The notes under the pieces were generated by a model, which was given only the letters and a program-made list of their open reading frames with translations, ran no database searches and was not told the DNA's origin. Below are positions 11,801 through 24,609 of a stretch of DNA of 64,000 nt, piece after piece (position 1 is the first letter of the stretch; the number at the start of each line of letters is the position of its first letter). The DNA lies in the NCBI RefSeq assembly GCF_021155765.1, contig NC_060114.1:14331501-14395500 (forward strand). Reading direction: 5' to 3'. The position numbers and the translations under genes were made by a program. The DNA comes from Diprion similis. Taxonomy: Eukaryota; Arthropoda; Insecta; Hymenoptera; Diprionidae.

Positions 11801-14800
11801 GCGGCGGTAAATTTACCACATCTACTGGAGTCATACATTCCAAAAACTATCCGTTGAATTATCCAGCAAATCAGAGCTGCGAGTGGCTCATTCAAATTGC
11901 TGAAAACCACCTTGTCAATCTGACATTCCTCGACTTTGATTTAGCGTCGACAACTAACTGTAGCGACGATTATTTTAAGGTATGTACTAGGCTTTCATAG
12001 TTATTCTGCGATCTGATTGTTAAAAAAAAACCAGCCAATCTAAGCAAAATCCATGTGTTTCACTCGGTTTGTCCATGATTGCTAAATATTGTGGGGGTGT
12101 GTGAAAATGCACCATTTGCTACAATCATGGTAGATTAACAATGTCTGCATTTCGTAACAGATTTACGATGGTTCAACGCGAGATTCGCGCCTACTGGCAA
12201 CTCATTGCGACAATCGACTACCTCCGTCTTATATTTCCTCGAGCAACAGTCTTTTAGTAGTCATGAGAACAGACCCCTACATCCAGGCGAAGGGTTTCAA
12301 AGCAAGATATGATATGGCATGCGGCGCACGCATTGTCACCCGTGAGGCCGGAATTATCAGGATGGATCCTACAGTCGGCTTACATACGCACATAGAGAAC
12401 TGCACGTGGACCATTATAGCCGAAGATCCAGGTAAAATTCTTCACCAATTGCATATTAATTCATCGATCCAAGCACAACGTTATTGCTCTAGTGATTCAT
12501 ACGGCCGGCATGAATCGGCCAGAAAGGGTTCGTAACGTTGAAATTTAACGAGTAGAGTTAAACCTTTTGACCAAAGTATTTTGATCCAAGGGACAGTTGC
12601 TCCAACTGATTGAAATCTCGGTCAGGATACAAACAAAATTTTTTTCCCCGACCACTGAATGGAGCCGAATTCAGTAGGGATTCCGGTGAATCAGACACGT
12701 TATAATTATCATGTTATCTCATATTTCGTACAGCGGATCATGTCACGTTAACGCTAACGGACATGAGAGTACTGACATCGATCACTAGCGATGAGTGCAT
12801 GGAACTTTCTATAAAGGTTTTCGAGGGCGAAGCAACCGATGGACCATTGTTGGGCACCTGGTGCGGGACTAAAGTTCCACCGCCAATAACAAGTCATGGA
12901 AATGTATTAAGTATCCAGGCCAGATCTCAGTTGCTTGAGTACGGCTCATTGTACATGGCAAGGTTTACAGGGGCTTACTCTGTCCTCAACACAGGTATTG
13001 TTCAAATATTTAAAACCCAGCGCAATATTTGGCGACGTAGTCGCCTAGGGAGCAATGCTTCTGTGAAATGGTAATACTGATTATTGCAAAATAACGACAG
13101 CTTGCGGAGGTACTTACACATCGGAACACGGAGCGATTGCCACACCTGGACGTCCAGGAAATTACCCCCGAGGCGTGGAATGTGAATGGAGCATTCAAAC
13201 ATCACCGGGAAACCCGATAAGCTTGTCATTCCGGGAGTTCCATCTGACTGAAAGTGAAAACTGTAATTTGGATTACGTCGAGGTACGGGAAGTGAATGCG
13301 GCTGGAAGACTACTCGATGTTTATTGCGGTGAAAACGCGAGCACGATAATTTCGCAAAAAAATTTATGGGTCAAGTTTCAAAGTAGTGCTGAAGATACGA
13401 ATAAAGGATTCGTAGCTGATTATAGCATTCTACCTGGAAATTTGGAGCTCTCAGGACCTACTGGAGACATTGCGTCTCCGTTGTATCCACAATTATGCGT
13501 TCTGGAAGGAGAATATTTCTGGCGAATTACCGTTGATAGCGGATTTACGATACAAATTACCTTCAAAGATTTCTCCATCGAAAGATATGGAGAAGAATGT
13601 TACATTGCACTTACTGTGAGTACCTCGTAATAGCTGAAGATAAGATGTAACTTTCTTATTAAATTATTTACGCAGGGGGAAGCGGGGAAAAATCTTTCAA
13701 TAGCGATTTGGTACGATTGTTATACTTGGTGATTAATTTTTGTACTTTACGTCGTAGATTTACGACGGATATAACGAAGATGCTCCGGTTTTGATGAGCA
13801 AGTGTGGTATGATATTGCCGGGTATGGTACGAACTTCCAGTAATATAGTTTACATCAAGTTCGATCATACGATCTTATTACAAGAAGGTAGCAAGTTTTC
13901 TTTAAGCTGGTTGCAAGTTCCCAGAAGTGATGGTGACGGAATTTCTATTTCGGGTAAAGGTAAGTGCTTCATAAGTAAAATTTGACTATCGGCATGCACG
14001 TTACACAAGCATAAAATCTTACTATTAAAAACATGCAGAGTGTAACACAGTGGTCGCGTTGACTGCTCCGAGAAACAACAGCTACACTTTCAACTCACCC
14101 GGTTGGCCAAATGGTTACAAATCGGATCTCGACTGCGTCTGGACCATCGAGTCGGTTCCTGGAACACACTTGGCAATAAAGTTTAACAGTTTTGAGCTGG
14201 AAGAAACTGAGAATTGCATTGCAGATCAAGTTAAAATTTATACAGGAAACTCTCTGACATCTCAGCAGCAGTGGACACAGACAGGAAACTTTTGCTACCG
14301 CAATACTACTGGCACAACTATAGAAGCATCAAATTTAATGAAAATCGAATTTAAGACCGATGTATACGGAAATAAAACCGGATTCACGGCTATAGTTCGG
14401 AGAGGTATCTTTTCAAAATCCTTAATCGATTAAGGTCGTCGTAGAAACATGTAACTACCCTATGAGATCATGGCAACATCTAATCATTTTGTGTCATCAG
14501 TGTGTGGTGGTGAGCTGTACGGACCGAACGGAGTCATAGAAGTTAATCGAACAACGGATTCTGACCATAATAATAGATGGTGGAATCATCTATGCGAATG
14601 GAAGGTCACCGTAAGGCGAGGGAAAACCATTGAAGTGAAGTTTACCGATTTAAACATACCGAGAAACGACGGTGTTGCATGCGCGGAAGCCTATGTTATG
14701 GTAAAGTCGAATTACTCGCATCCCGATGATATCTTCCACTCTGATTATTTGCAATGATTACCGATTGCAGTTGAAAAACGGCGACGCAGTCTCGTCTCCT

Positions 14801-17800
14801 CTCCTTGGCCATGGCAAATATTGCGGTACCACACTTCCTGCTCAGAGTTTGCAAACAACTGGGAATTCACTTTATGTTAAGTTCACTGGCTCCAAGATGC
14901 GTGATCTCTTCAAACTCACGTACAGGTAAAATTGTGGTTCCATTGCTCAGTTTTTCGATTGATTTTATTTTATTCGTGTTACGTTATGGAAGATAATGGC
15001 ATTTATCGATCCTCTGACAGAAAATAATAATATTCTTTAGGGAGGTGGGAATAAATTGTGGCGGTGACATCCTCCTATCGAAGGAAAACCAAAGTATTAA
15101 TATAAGTAGTCCAAACTACCCGAACATTCCAAATCCATATACCGAGTGTTTCTGGACAATAATGGCACCGGGTGGGGAACTGATCTCGATTCATTTCCTA
15201 GAGAGATTCGATCTTACCCACGATCCTGAGTAAGTAACTTCGTAACAATGTCGTCGATGATTCTCAATTAGTGGCTACGTAGTTTATTTGACAATGTGAA
15301 AGATTTGACGATGTCACACGTAATGCTGTCACATTTCAGCTGCAATAAGGAATATCTTGAAATCAGAGACGGAGGAACTGAGTTATCGACGTCCTTGGGA
15401 CGATTCTGTAACGGGAAACCATCCAGCTTGACCACGACCGGAAATGCCATGTATCTTCATTTTTATACCGACGTACCTGAACCTAAGAATGGTTTCAAGG
15501 CTACAGTGAACACTGGCAGTAAGCGAATTTTCGGGGATTTTGAAGCTGGTTGGGATACCGTGTGATTTTATTTACTTGATTTTTCAATAATTCAATCCTT
15601 TCTATGGTGAGCAGATCATTGTAACAGAATTATACGAAGCTCACGAGGAGAGCTACAATCACCTCGTTATCCGCACCCCTATCCAACTGGTTATCACTGT
15701 AAATGGACCATCATCGGCGTTCCTACTCACACAATAAAGCTGCAATTTTTAGAACTCGATTTACCAAGCAGAACGAATTGCAGCCTCACTGACCACGTTG
15801 AAATTATCGATTACGTAACAAACAGCTGGAACGGCCGTAAGTGCTTATACTCCATTCTAAGTGATCAGTGTGCAGGAGAGTGTCAAAAATTTTCAGCATG
15901 TCACAGGAATAGAATATCACCCATCTCTCATGTCGTGTTAACAAATAATCTTGAGGTTGATAATGACGCGTATATTTGGGCTTAAAAAAAATCAAATAAA
16001 TTCTTATCTGTCCATTTAGCTGAGATGAATAGCAGCATTGGTAAATATTGCGGTGATTCAAAGCCTGAAATAATTCAAACATCGGGAAACAAAGCAGAGG
16101 TTATTTTCACAAGCGATCAAGAACCGTCCACTAGGTTTACAGGATTCAAAATCAACTTTACTATTTCTAAAGAAGGTAAGTGAATTTTTTTCGTAGTACA
16201 GCATCCGCTGAGGATAAATAGGAAGATTTAGATTCACTAAGAACATGGTTCCACGTCAGTATATATTGCGATTAAACTAAACTTTGCAGCATGTGGCGGT
16301 AAGCTCGTTGGCGAAGCTGGTGATTTTACATCACCTGGGTACCCTCGTCCTCCGGGTGCAAGATACAGGTAATTTTATTCTCAATACAAAAGAATCATTA
16401 AATGAATTTTCTTTGTTCAACTAATATACATTAGTATCCGTTTTTAATAGATTTTGTTGGTGGCAGATAACAGTGCCAGACGGATATCGTGTTCAAGTCG
16501 ACCTAATTGATTTTAACCCACCCACGACTAGATACGGACGCTACCATCTCATGTTAGAACCGGGGATTACAGTACGTGATATTAATGCAAACTACTCTGC
16601 GTATCATATTCTTACAACGTTGGGTTCGACTAAGGGGTTAATCACTCCTGAAATCTGGTGTACACCTTTCCGTAAATCTTGTGAAGTTTCTTGAGATCTT
16701 TGAAATCTCCTGAAATATTTCGTAATTATGAAATCTCTTGAAATCTTCCGAAATCTCTTAGATTCCATTGAAATCGTCTGAAATTTTTTGAAATCACCTA
16801 AAATCCTTGAAAATCTCATGTACAATCTTAAAAATCCTCTGGATTCTCTTAGAATCTTATGAAATCCTCGAAATCATGTGTAATTTTTGAAACCTCTTAA
16901 AATCATTAGAAATCTCTTGAAATCGTCTGAAATCATTTGTCATTCCTTGAAATTCATTGAAATCATCTGAAATCTTTCTAATCATCAGGTGTACATTAAA
17001 TCCATGAGTTATTATCCCCTCAGGTTCGACGAGACTTGGAATTTAAATATATGTATTAATTGTGTTGTTCTTGCCAAGCTCAACAGCTGTGTACAACATA
17101 CTTATGTAACTTGGCAATTCATAGAGATATTTCTTTCAGTTTTTGAATGCTTTCGATTATGGAAGTCGGATTGGAAAGGCCTCCAGCACCCAAACGCAGA
17201 GGCAATTTCGCAGTAGCGGCAACACGATGCTTGTTCACTACTGGGCAGGCCGAGAGGCCATGAGCGGTTTTAAAGCTCATTACAGTAGCATTGCTCCTGC
17301 ACGTAAGTTTGCCAATGCCATGAATATCGTTCCTTGTCACATTTCGAATATAGAAACCTTATTCACGAATTCATTTCATTATTGCAGTATGTGGTGGCAA
17401 ACTAACAGACGGTCAGGGTACTCTAATTTCCCATGGCGATTCTATTTACAATATGACAAACTTTTATTGCAAATGGACACTTCAATCGCCTTTCATCAAT
17501 TCAACGGAACAAACACTTGCATTGAACATGTCAGGAACGATTGGTATACGAAACGTTCGGATCAATAACTTTTACCGTTGTTCACAATATGTCCCCAGAC
17601 TGCAAGTAACCGATAGTAAGTTGTAACATTTAACACGCAGTTGAGCTCCGGGTTAATCAATCGATATATATATATTGTTTTTCAAACCATATTTTATTCA
17701 GTTTCTATGGATTGCACAGTGAAAATGACACCGCACGAAATGGAGCATACTTTGTATACGTGTTAAATTTGTTCCCTTGCTCAAGATGTAGAATAAATGA

Positions 17801-20800
17801 ATCAGGCTTTTATCTAAAATTTCATAGAGTATTTGTATCTAGTTTCTATATTGAACTATAGAAATCGTACCGTATGAATAAGTTCCGAATAGGCACAGAT
17901 GCAAACCGAATAGGACCAGGATTCATGTATCCGACATTTGAGGCAAGGGCAGTGAGAGTTATTTCAGTTTTTTTATTTTTCCTAAACAGAAGAACTTTTA
18001 TTTCTATTTAAGGTGTCAAATTTTCAATCGGTGATGCTTGTGGAAATATAGACGGTGTTACCTTACGAAGTCCGTCACCAAGTAATATAATCCTGGTGAG
18101 TAAATATTGACTGGAATTCATTGCACATCGCATAACGATTGACGAAAAAAGACAACTGACACTTCGAGTGGTGATATCGAGAAAGTAATCGTTGACACAC
18201 GGAAATAAATTTAATACCAAACTCTTATAATAGTTAAATAATATACCTGTGCATTTTGTTTCTTGTTATAATAATTAAAGTGTACCGAATGAGTCAATAA
18301 TAACAAGGATTATGTATTAATCTATCGACAGTTACGAAGTGAAAACAACTATTTTATGAGCCGAGCAACAGAAAGATTACCGGTAAATGCTACGATTAGC
18401 TACCGCTGGAATCAGTGTGGTGGATTGCTGGGCGGCCCATATCAAACAATTACTGCACCAAAAAATCGAACTTACCCGATAGATTGCGTCTGGCGAATAG
18501 AGTATCCGGATGCAGGAGACAAAATTTTGATGACTTTTAAAAAATTGAATCTTACAGGATGCGACCGGAATTACATTACTATAAGGTAAAATGTGCACTT
18601 AGCTGGAGAAATATATTATGTAAAATTCCTTTCTGTGTGTATTCCATAAGTATTTACACTTTTCAAACAGAAATGGAGGTCCGAAGTCACCGGAGTTGCC
18701 CAAATATTGTGGATCAACCATACGGAATACTACATTGTCAAGTTCTAACAAATTGTGGATCGTGTATCACGCCGAAGACCCGGGTGACTTTGAACTGCAG
18801 TTGGACACATATGATCCCCCTTGCAGTATGGAGTACATGAGAAACCGTGGAGAGATTTCCAGTCCTAAGTATGCATTATTCCGATTACTCTGAGTTCTTT
18901 GATGGCTTTTGGATATTTAATCAATCGTTTCTTATACAAAAACTATGCGGTCAAAGAACACGGTAGGAACCACTCTTGCCGCGTATCTGTGATATAGTAT
19001 ATTTTGACAGGTTCCCAATAACACAGTATCCGAATAATGCAGAGTGCTCGTGGAATATAACAGTAGATCCCGGATATCACATTGGATTAGAGTTTGTAGA
19101 CCGGTTCCAGCTGGAACAAAGTGCAGACTGTGCCAAGGACTTCGTCCAGGTACCTCATATCAGTCTTACAATAGACTGAAGTATTTCAATCAGATAGTGC
19201 CCACCAACAATTAATTACGAGGTTGAAGTGAGTTACGTTAACGTAACGAAAGAATGAGAAGATAACTACTATTTTGGAATGTTTAAGTGACTTTGAAGGA
19301 GTCAAGTTTTTAGAATTCGAGTATATTTTGCTTCATTATAGCTCACTGAAATTTTAAATAATCCTAAATGCGCAAAATGACAATTCTTTCTAGACATGCA
19401 TCATTGCTAAAATAACGTTACTGACTTTACCCTCATAATTAATTAAATGTTACGGTCTCTCCGCCAGAAACCCACTCAGATCAGTTAGCGTTTATTATCA
19501 CGAACAAGTGCAACTCCGATCACAGGTGTTCGATTGGCGCGAGGATCCTACAACCGGGGTTACTTCGTTGTATCCTTACCCGAAACTATGCGGTAGATCA
19601 ATGCCTCAGCCGCTGAACTCAACTTCGAATCGCATGAGAGTTTTGTTCCGGTCAAATGATAAGATTCAAGGGGACGGATTCCGTGCAAGATGGAATGTCA
19701 ATTGCGGTGGAACCATATTAGTAACGAAGCAAAGGAAGTATCTCACTTCGCCCGGGTGGCCCGGATCGTACGGAGCAAACCTGTTCTGTAACTATACGTT
19801 TTTAGCGCCGGGAAAGAACATTATTGTGCGGTTTGTTCAATTCACTATGGGATATTCAGGTAAATTGTTTTGCTAACTATGAGTTGCATGCGAATAATTA
19901 AGTTTGATGGCCGACACTTAAAGCACTCACGATCTCTTCTACAGTCGGGATCGATGCATGTAAGAACGACAAACTAACTATAATAACGAGCAATGGATAT
20001 AGAAGGGAGGCTAATTCATGGTGTGGTACTGATATTCCACCTGTACAAAGAGTTGATTCACGATTGGAAATGCATTTATCAACGAATGCATGGATGCAAT
20101 TGGGGAGATTCAAATTAGAATATTATGTCGACGGTAAGTTTCTGAAACACCGCAGTTCAATTGCTTTGTTCAAATTTTCGAATCATTTATTAACGTTTCG
20201 TCAACACACCTGCACCTTCTCAACGCAATGCTTCAAACAAATTTTACAGAATGCGGTGGTGTGATAACTAGCCCTACTGACATAAGCTCACCTTCACTAG
20301 ATGATAGTGGTACTTATTACGGAAGAATTAATTGTACTTGGATCGTACAGGCTCCGCCTGGAAAAAGTATTATCCTCAGAATTGAAAGCTTCGATCTTGA
20401 AACCAGTACCAGGTCAGTAGTTAAATTTACCCTTTGAATTTGAAATGTCATCTTTAAAGTAAGCGAAGAGAAGGAAATCTGTATAAGTGGTGACATTCTA
20501 ATATTAAAGACGTAAATTATTGTTTGAAATTTGGTGGAATTTGGTTTTCATGTGATATGGTTGAAATAACTAACTTCTTGTGTCGCAATGTAATTTTAGG
20601 TGCTTGTACGACTACCTAGCTGTGTACTCGACCCGAACTACGGAGAAAGAAAACAGGTTAATCCTACTATGTGGTACGTCGATCGGAAACCCCGCAATCA
20701 GATCAACAACTGGTATCATGAACATAAACTTTGTTACGGACGCTCACGATCACAGAAATGGCTTCAAAGCAAAGGCGAGTTCATGACTGTCTATATTTTT

Positions 20801-23800
20801 TTTTTTTTTTTAATTTATTTATTGTTTATTTCAACAGAACAACGTTCCTTGATATTTGGTGCATCATCCATCACATTAATACATACATGCACTTGTGTAA
20901 TAGTTGTAGCAAAAAGAAAAATAAATTTAAAAGGAAAAAAGAAAAATAGGCAAGGAAAGGGGAAAAGAAAAGGAAAGAGACGTGTACGAAAAATTTACGA
21001 TGGTTTGGGCTTTATACAGCTATATATAACTCATTCTTACATACCTCATATTTTAGCAATAACTCTAAAATTTGTTATAGCGCGCTTATTGGTTAGGTTA
21101 TGGAAATCTGTCCTATCCATACTCTGATTAACAATATGACACTATCGGAATATGATGGATTTTTCTTTGAAACTTAGGTATAAGAAAGGAATAGATAGAT
21201 ATCTTGTTGACGTTCGCATTTGCCGACAGGGGCGATGGAAGTTGATTTTTGATAATATATGGGGACTATCCAATTCGCTGTTACGCATTTTATACAAGCG
21301 GTATGCATTTTGATAATTTCTCATTGCTGCTAAAGTGTTCACATATATTTAGGACCTTTGCTATTTGATTGTAATCATGATCTGTTTTTTCATGGGTTTT
21401 TTTAAGCTTAGGCTTGACGTTAGAGATGGTAGACATGGTGCTTCAGGAACCGCATTGCTTATTTTTGCGTTTTTACAGATATATGCTACATGCTCTTTAA
21501 AATTAAGTTCAATAGCAAAAACGACTCCTAAGTCTTTAACTGACGATGCAAACTGCAATTTGTTTAGTCCTTATATGCACGCTTTACATCACCAACAATG
21601 AAGTGAAAGTGAGACATGTGCTTATAATAGTATATAATAGTATGAGATGTGCTTTTTTCATTCCATAGGTTCTATTCACTACCGGTATCGCGAATGGCTG
21701 TGGGGGTGATATCGATCTTTCAGGATCACAAACTTTCCGAACACAAAATAATGCGACCTACAATTCTTTGGAAGATTGTCACTGGTCTATTCGAGCGCCG
21801 AGCGATAATTACATTAAATTCACGATTACCAGCATGGATTTGAAAAATGCAACATTTCCAGCGGGTGAAAACAGGACAGCAAGTGCGTCATGCTCTGGCG
21901 ACTATCTGGAGGTAACAAGAATTCACGAATCTCAGACAATACTGTGATTTCAAAAATTTAAACACTCTGTAAAACTTTTTTTTTTACTCCTTTCCGAAGA
22001 TACGCGACGGATTGGGTCCGTATTCCCAACTGGTCGGCCAATACTGTGGAAATGTTATTCCACCACCTATAACGTCGTCGACAAATAGAATGTGGATCAG
22101 ATTTGTGACCGATAGTACACTAAACGGCAATGGCGTGACTGCAACGCTTGAAGCACTCCCTAGTAAGAATTGTATACAGTTCTTGCGTAATTTCTGCCTG
22201 AAAATAATCAAAATACTACCAGCTACTCATAAGTATACGCAATGCTTTTACGTTACAGCTCCTTGCGGCAATACAAATCTGTTGATTCAAAATTATACTC
22301 AAGAATTGAAATCACCGAACTTTCCGCACGGGTACGATGCTGGATTGAGATGTCGCTGGTTCTTGTCTTACCCGGATAGAACCTCAAGATATTGGAATAG
22401 TTTGACCATACACTTCAAGGAATTCGACTTGGAGAGTTCTGAGAATTGTAATAACGAGAAGCTGATCATCCATGATAAAAACGTTTGTAGTTTTTCTACT
22501 GTTTTTATACTTGTACCTAGTGAATTTCATTGATGTAACGTGATTCGTTATTCATCAGGCTGATGCCCACATCAGTGAAGGTTTTGGGGAAAACTTGGTA
22601 TACGGCGGTAGAAGACGGTCAAGTAGATACTCCTGGCTGGTAATCAGACGTTATAGAATATTCATTTTTCACGAAATAAACGTTTGTGCTGATTTATACA
22701 GAAGGTATTCATTAATTTTTCAGAATTGGCGTGTAACACAGGAAACTTATTCATACTGTGGAAGCGATCTACCATTCGATTTTCACAGGTATGAATCTAC
22801 ACCTACATGATATTTCGATTAATCGTGTGTTGTATTGTAATTTTGAGGACGTCTTACTTGTGAAGGTGTAAACACATCGGGTATGAACGTACCGTTAATC
22901 AATCATTGTTTCACAGCTATGGAAGCGGTGTTGAAATCACTTTTGAATCGTCCCAAAATCCAAAAGAAAGACACAGAGGATTTAGGCTCGAATACGGCGA
23001 GAGCGTTTGTAATAGAAATTTCACTCGTCCTCAAGGACGCATTTTTCAACGCAGTTCGAAGGAGTGTTTCTTCACGATAACAGCTCCAGAGAATTCCACT
23101 ATTTCACTTTACTTTAACAGCGTTTCCGGGTTATACGGTGACGATTGTCCTAGTAAAGCGTTACAGGTTGGTGTGTTTAGAATGTCTACAATGTGACCTT
23201 CAGAGTTGCGCCACGCGATAAGACTGAAGAAGGTTTCAGTGTTTACGATGGTGCAGCGTAAATTTGTAACAAACTTTATTGCAGGTACATGATGGAAGTT
23301 TCAGCAATACCACCTTGGCTCAGTTGTGCGGTAACACCATACCGAATCCTATCTTCAGTTCGGGGAACAAACTGAGCTTGCATTCGTTCAGACAATATTA
23401 CGACATAACATACACGATGACTGACAAAGGTACCAGATTTTTGGAGATTCTGTTGATTGTTAGGATGTATTCGTGTTCCATTGATTTTCTAATCTACATT
23501 CTATCCAATGTTGCTGCAGGAAGAGGCTGCGGAGGGAAGCTTTACAATAGAATAGGTCGCTTCACATCCCCATTGTATCCGGGACCGTTCCGGAACGCGA
23601 GCGAATGCACTTGGGACGTGACTGTGCCAACGGGTTTTGTTGTGGATCTATACTTCAGGGCGTTTGACCTTGGACTGAGGGAAACCTGCTCGTCGGATGT
23701 TTTAGAAATTTATAATGTACAGCCTGATGGACAGGAACTATTCGTGAAAAGTTACTGTGGGGAGGTGAGTATTGCAATCGTGAAAACTACACTTTGAAAA

Positions 23801-24082
23801 AAAACTGCTAATTTTTAATTGCAAGTCCTTCTATTTTACTACTTATTGGTGAGCTTTAACGGATCTTTGCGTTTCGTTACAGGACAACCCAACTCCGTAC
23901 CGTTCCTCGAATTATAGAATATTGGTAAGGTACAAGACATCGATGAATAACGGAGGTATGGGCTGGATTATTGAATTCAAAGCACGTCGTCATGGTCAGT
24001 AGCAATGAAAAATTTTGAATTATGATTTACACCTTCAACAACGGGCGTTTCAAGGTATGTTTCTTAATGATTTGCAGAGTAA
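4687..24082 (+). CDS. Cubn: Cubilin, complete, 53 coding exons, 3749 aa
   Basis: The spliced exons sum to 11,250 nt and every junction keeps phase. The order is signal peptide, N-terminal helical region, 8 EGF modules and 27 CUB modules, the architecture and size of cubilin (human 3623 aa, also 27 CUBs). Cubilin is a peripheral multiligand endocytic receptor that acts with the membrane protein amnionless; in insects it serves protein uptake by nephrocytes and Malpighian tubules. No transmembrane segment is seen, as expected. The start at 4687 is followed by a hydrophobic leader ([20 protein letters not shown]). The stop TAA is at 24080-24082, only two bases into exon 53, so the protein ends ARRHE. 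Oddities: intron 43 has a GC donor (AAAG|gcgagt at 20775) and contains a retrotransposon fragment, and several CUBs lack the usual first CGG. Exon coordinates are in the three sub-entries below. Confidence 0.95.
5823..7482 (+). other. Cubn: Cubilin EGF block: 8 EGF modules (exons 5-10)
   Basis: Exons: 5773-5913, 6000-6103, 6328-6472, 6547-6789, 6873-7191 and the start of 7341-7666. Eight cysteine-rich EGF modules can be read: [78 protein letters not shown] and [15 protein letters not shown]. The DIDEC and DVDEC starts are calcium-binding EGF signatures. Exon 7 depends on splicing after an upstream TATGG|gtaggt donor so that Gly-Cys-Val-Cys is restored. Confidence 0.9.
10932..10955 (+). repeat. 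A24 homopolymer in cubilin intron 18
   Basis: An unbroken run of 24 A lies about 30 bp before the acceptor of the exon starting at 10986. It is a simple repeat likely to vary in length; no retroposed sequence is visible just upstream of it. Confidence 0.85.
16686..16986 (+). repeat. Degenerate short-period repeat in cubilin intron 33
   Basis: About 300 bp of intron 33 (16572-17139) is built from loosely repeated units of 10-12 bp around TGAAATCTC and TTGAAATCNTC, for example gaaatctcttgaaatcttcc. The copies are too diverged for a strict consensus. The repeat lies outside all exons. Confidence 0.75.
20795..21560 (-). mobile_element. 5'-truncated, decayed non-LTR retrotransposon in cubilin intron 43
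   Basis: On the minus strand the segment shows fragments typical of the C-terminal end of a Jockey/CR1-like reverse transcriptase protein: [18 protein letters not shown] (21561 downward) and, in another frame, [17 protein letters not shown] (about 21250). Its 3' end at 20795-20811 is a poly-A tail (T run on the plus strand) preceded by AATAAA-like sites. Frameshifts and stops make it inactive. The minus orientation opposes cubilin. A target duplication was not found. The family assignment rests on motif recognition only. Confidence 0.75.
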
Positions 24083-24609
24083 CGAACCAGCGCTAAACCG
24101 TCTCTGCACAATCAGCAACCATTCCACACTTTGTGCTGATACGAACTTGAACACAAGAAGCGGAACTGATAAACGATATATCCAGTTGCAAATTGTACCT
24201 GGATCGTTATGATGGGATATTGCCGAAGGGACTTTTAGTGTCACAGCTGTGATATTGACGTTCGAGCTCGATCAATTCCTTAGTGTATGATTATTAACAT
24301 TATTGCGGTTTGTAACTATATGTGAATCATTTTTCTCCGTTTTGAAATATGTGATTCGGCCTGAGATTTCAGCGGGTGGCCATTATATCATGATTGCATG
24401 TCATCTTTGGGATTTCGCAATTTCCTCAATCCTTACGCCCATTCTTAAATACAATTTTTCACACTTATTGTGGCTGATGTCTTGACGTATCGTGTACGTA
24501 TTTATGAGGTGAGTTATAATGGAAACTGTAGTTGGGGAACAAGTGACCATGTATTTTATTGAAGTCTCAAGTACTGTATCTCCTTGTGCAGTGTTTTCCA
24601 TGCTCCAGA
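24083..24609 (+). other. Cubilin 3' UTR and downstream spacer
   Basis: Starts directly after the cubilin stop codon. It is AT-rich with no coding sequence I can support. I did not find a clear AATAAA, so the end of the transcript is unknown. The diverged edge of the satellite array begins at about 24610. Confidence 0.5.

Larger units (their letters stand above)
7483..24082 (+). other. Cubn: Cubilin CUB block: 27 CUB modules (exons 10-53)
   Basis: Exons: 7341-7666, 7746-8099, 8187-8349, 8467-8657, 8844-9363, 9447-9672, 9801-10118, 10283-10443, 10546-10884, 10986-11336, 11450-11979, 12161-12431, 12734-12994, 13101-13615, 13758-13959, 14039-14404, 14501-14700, 14771-14925, 15041-15229, 15340-15518, 15615-15836, 16020-16175, 16290-16368, 16451-16571, 17140-17302, 17388-17615, 18013-18095, 18332-18585, 18671-18868, 19011-19149, 19526-19859, 19945-20133, 20250-20412, 20600-20774, 21669-21911, 22000-22162, 22259-22482, 22559-22639, 22724-22788, 22917-23166, 23285-23429, 23520-23764, 23883-23994, 24078-24082. 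The repeated pattern is CGG, SP.YP, C.W.I, D(Y/F)LE and YCG. Modules 8, 13, 14, 17, 21, 25 and 26 have a changed or missing first CGG. Module 19 is spread over three exons, and 18013-18095 is essential to its second half. Confidence 0.88.

Noticed and set aside
17700-17766. A cubilin exon after the ttattcag acceptor at about 17700
   Set aside because: It meets a TAA after about 20 codons and would cut module 19 short. The exon at 18013-18095 restores phase and the CUB pattern.
20600-21127. A 175-codon frame in cubilin exon 43 and intron 43
   Set aside because: It reads the exon in the wrong frame and then runs into low-complexity A-rich sequence.
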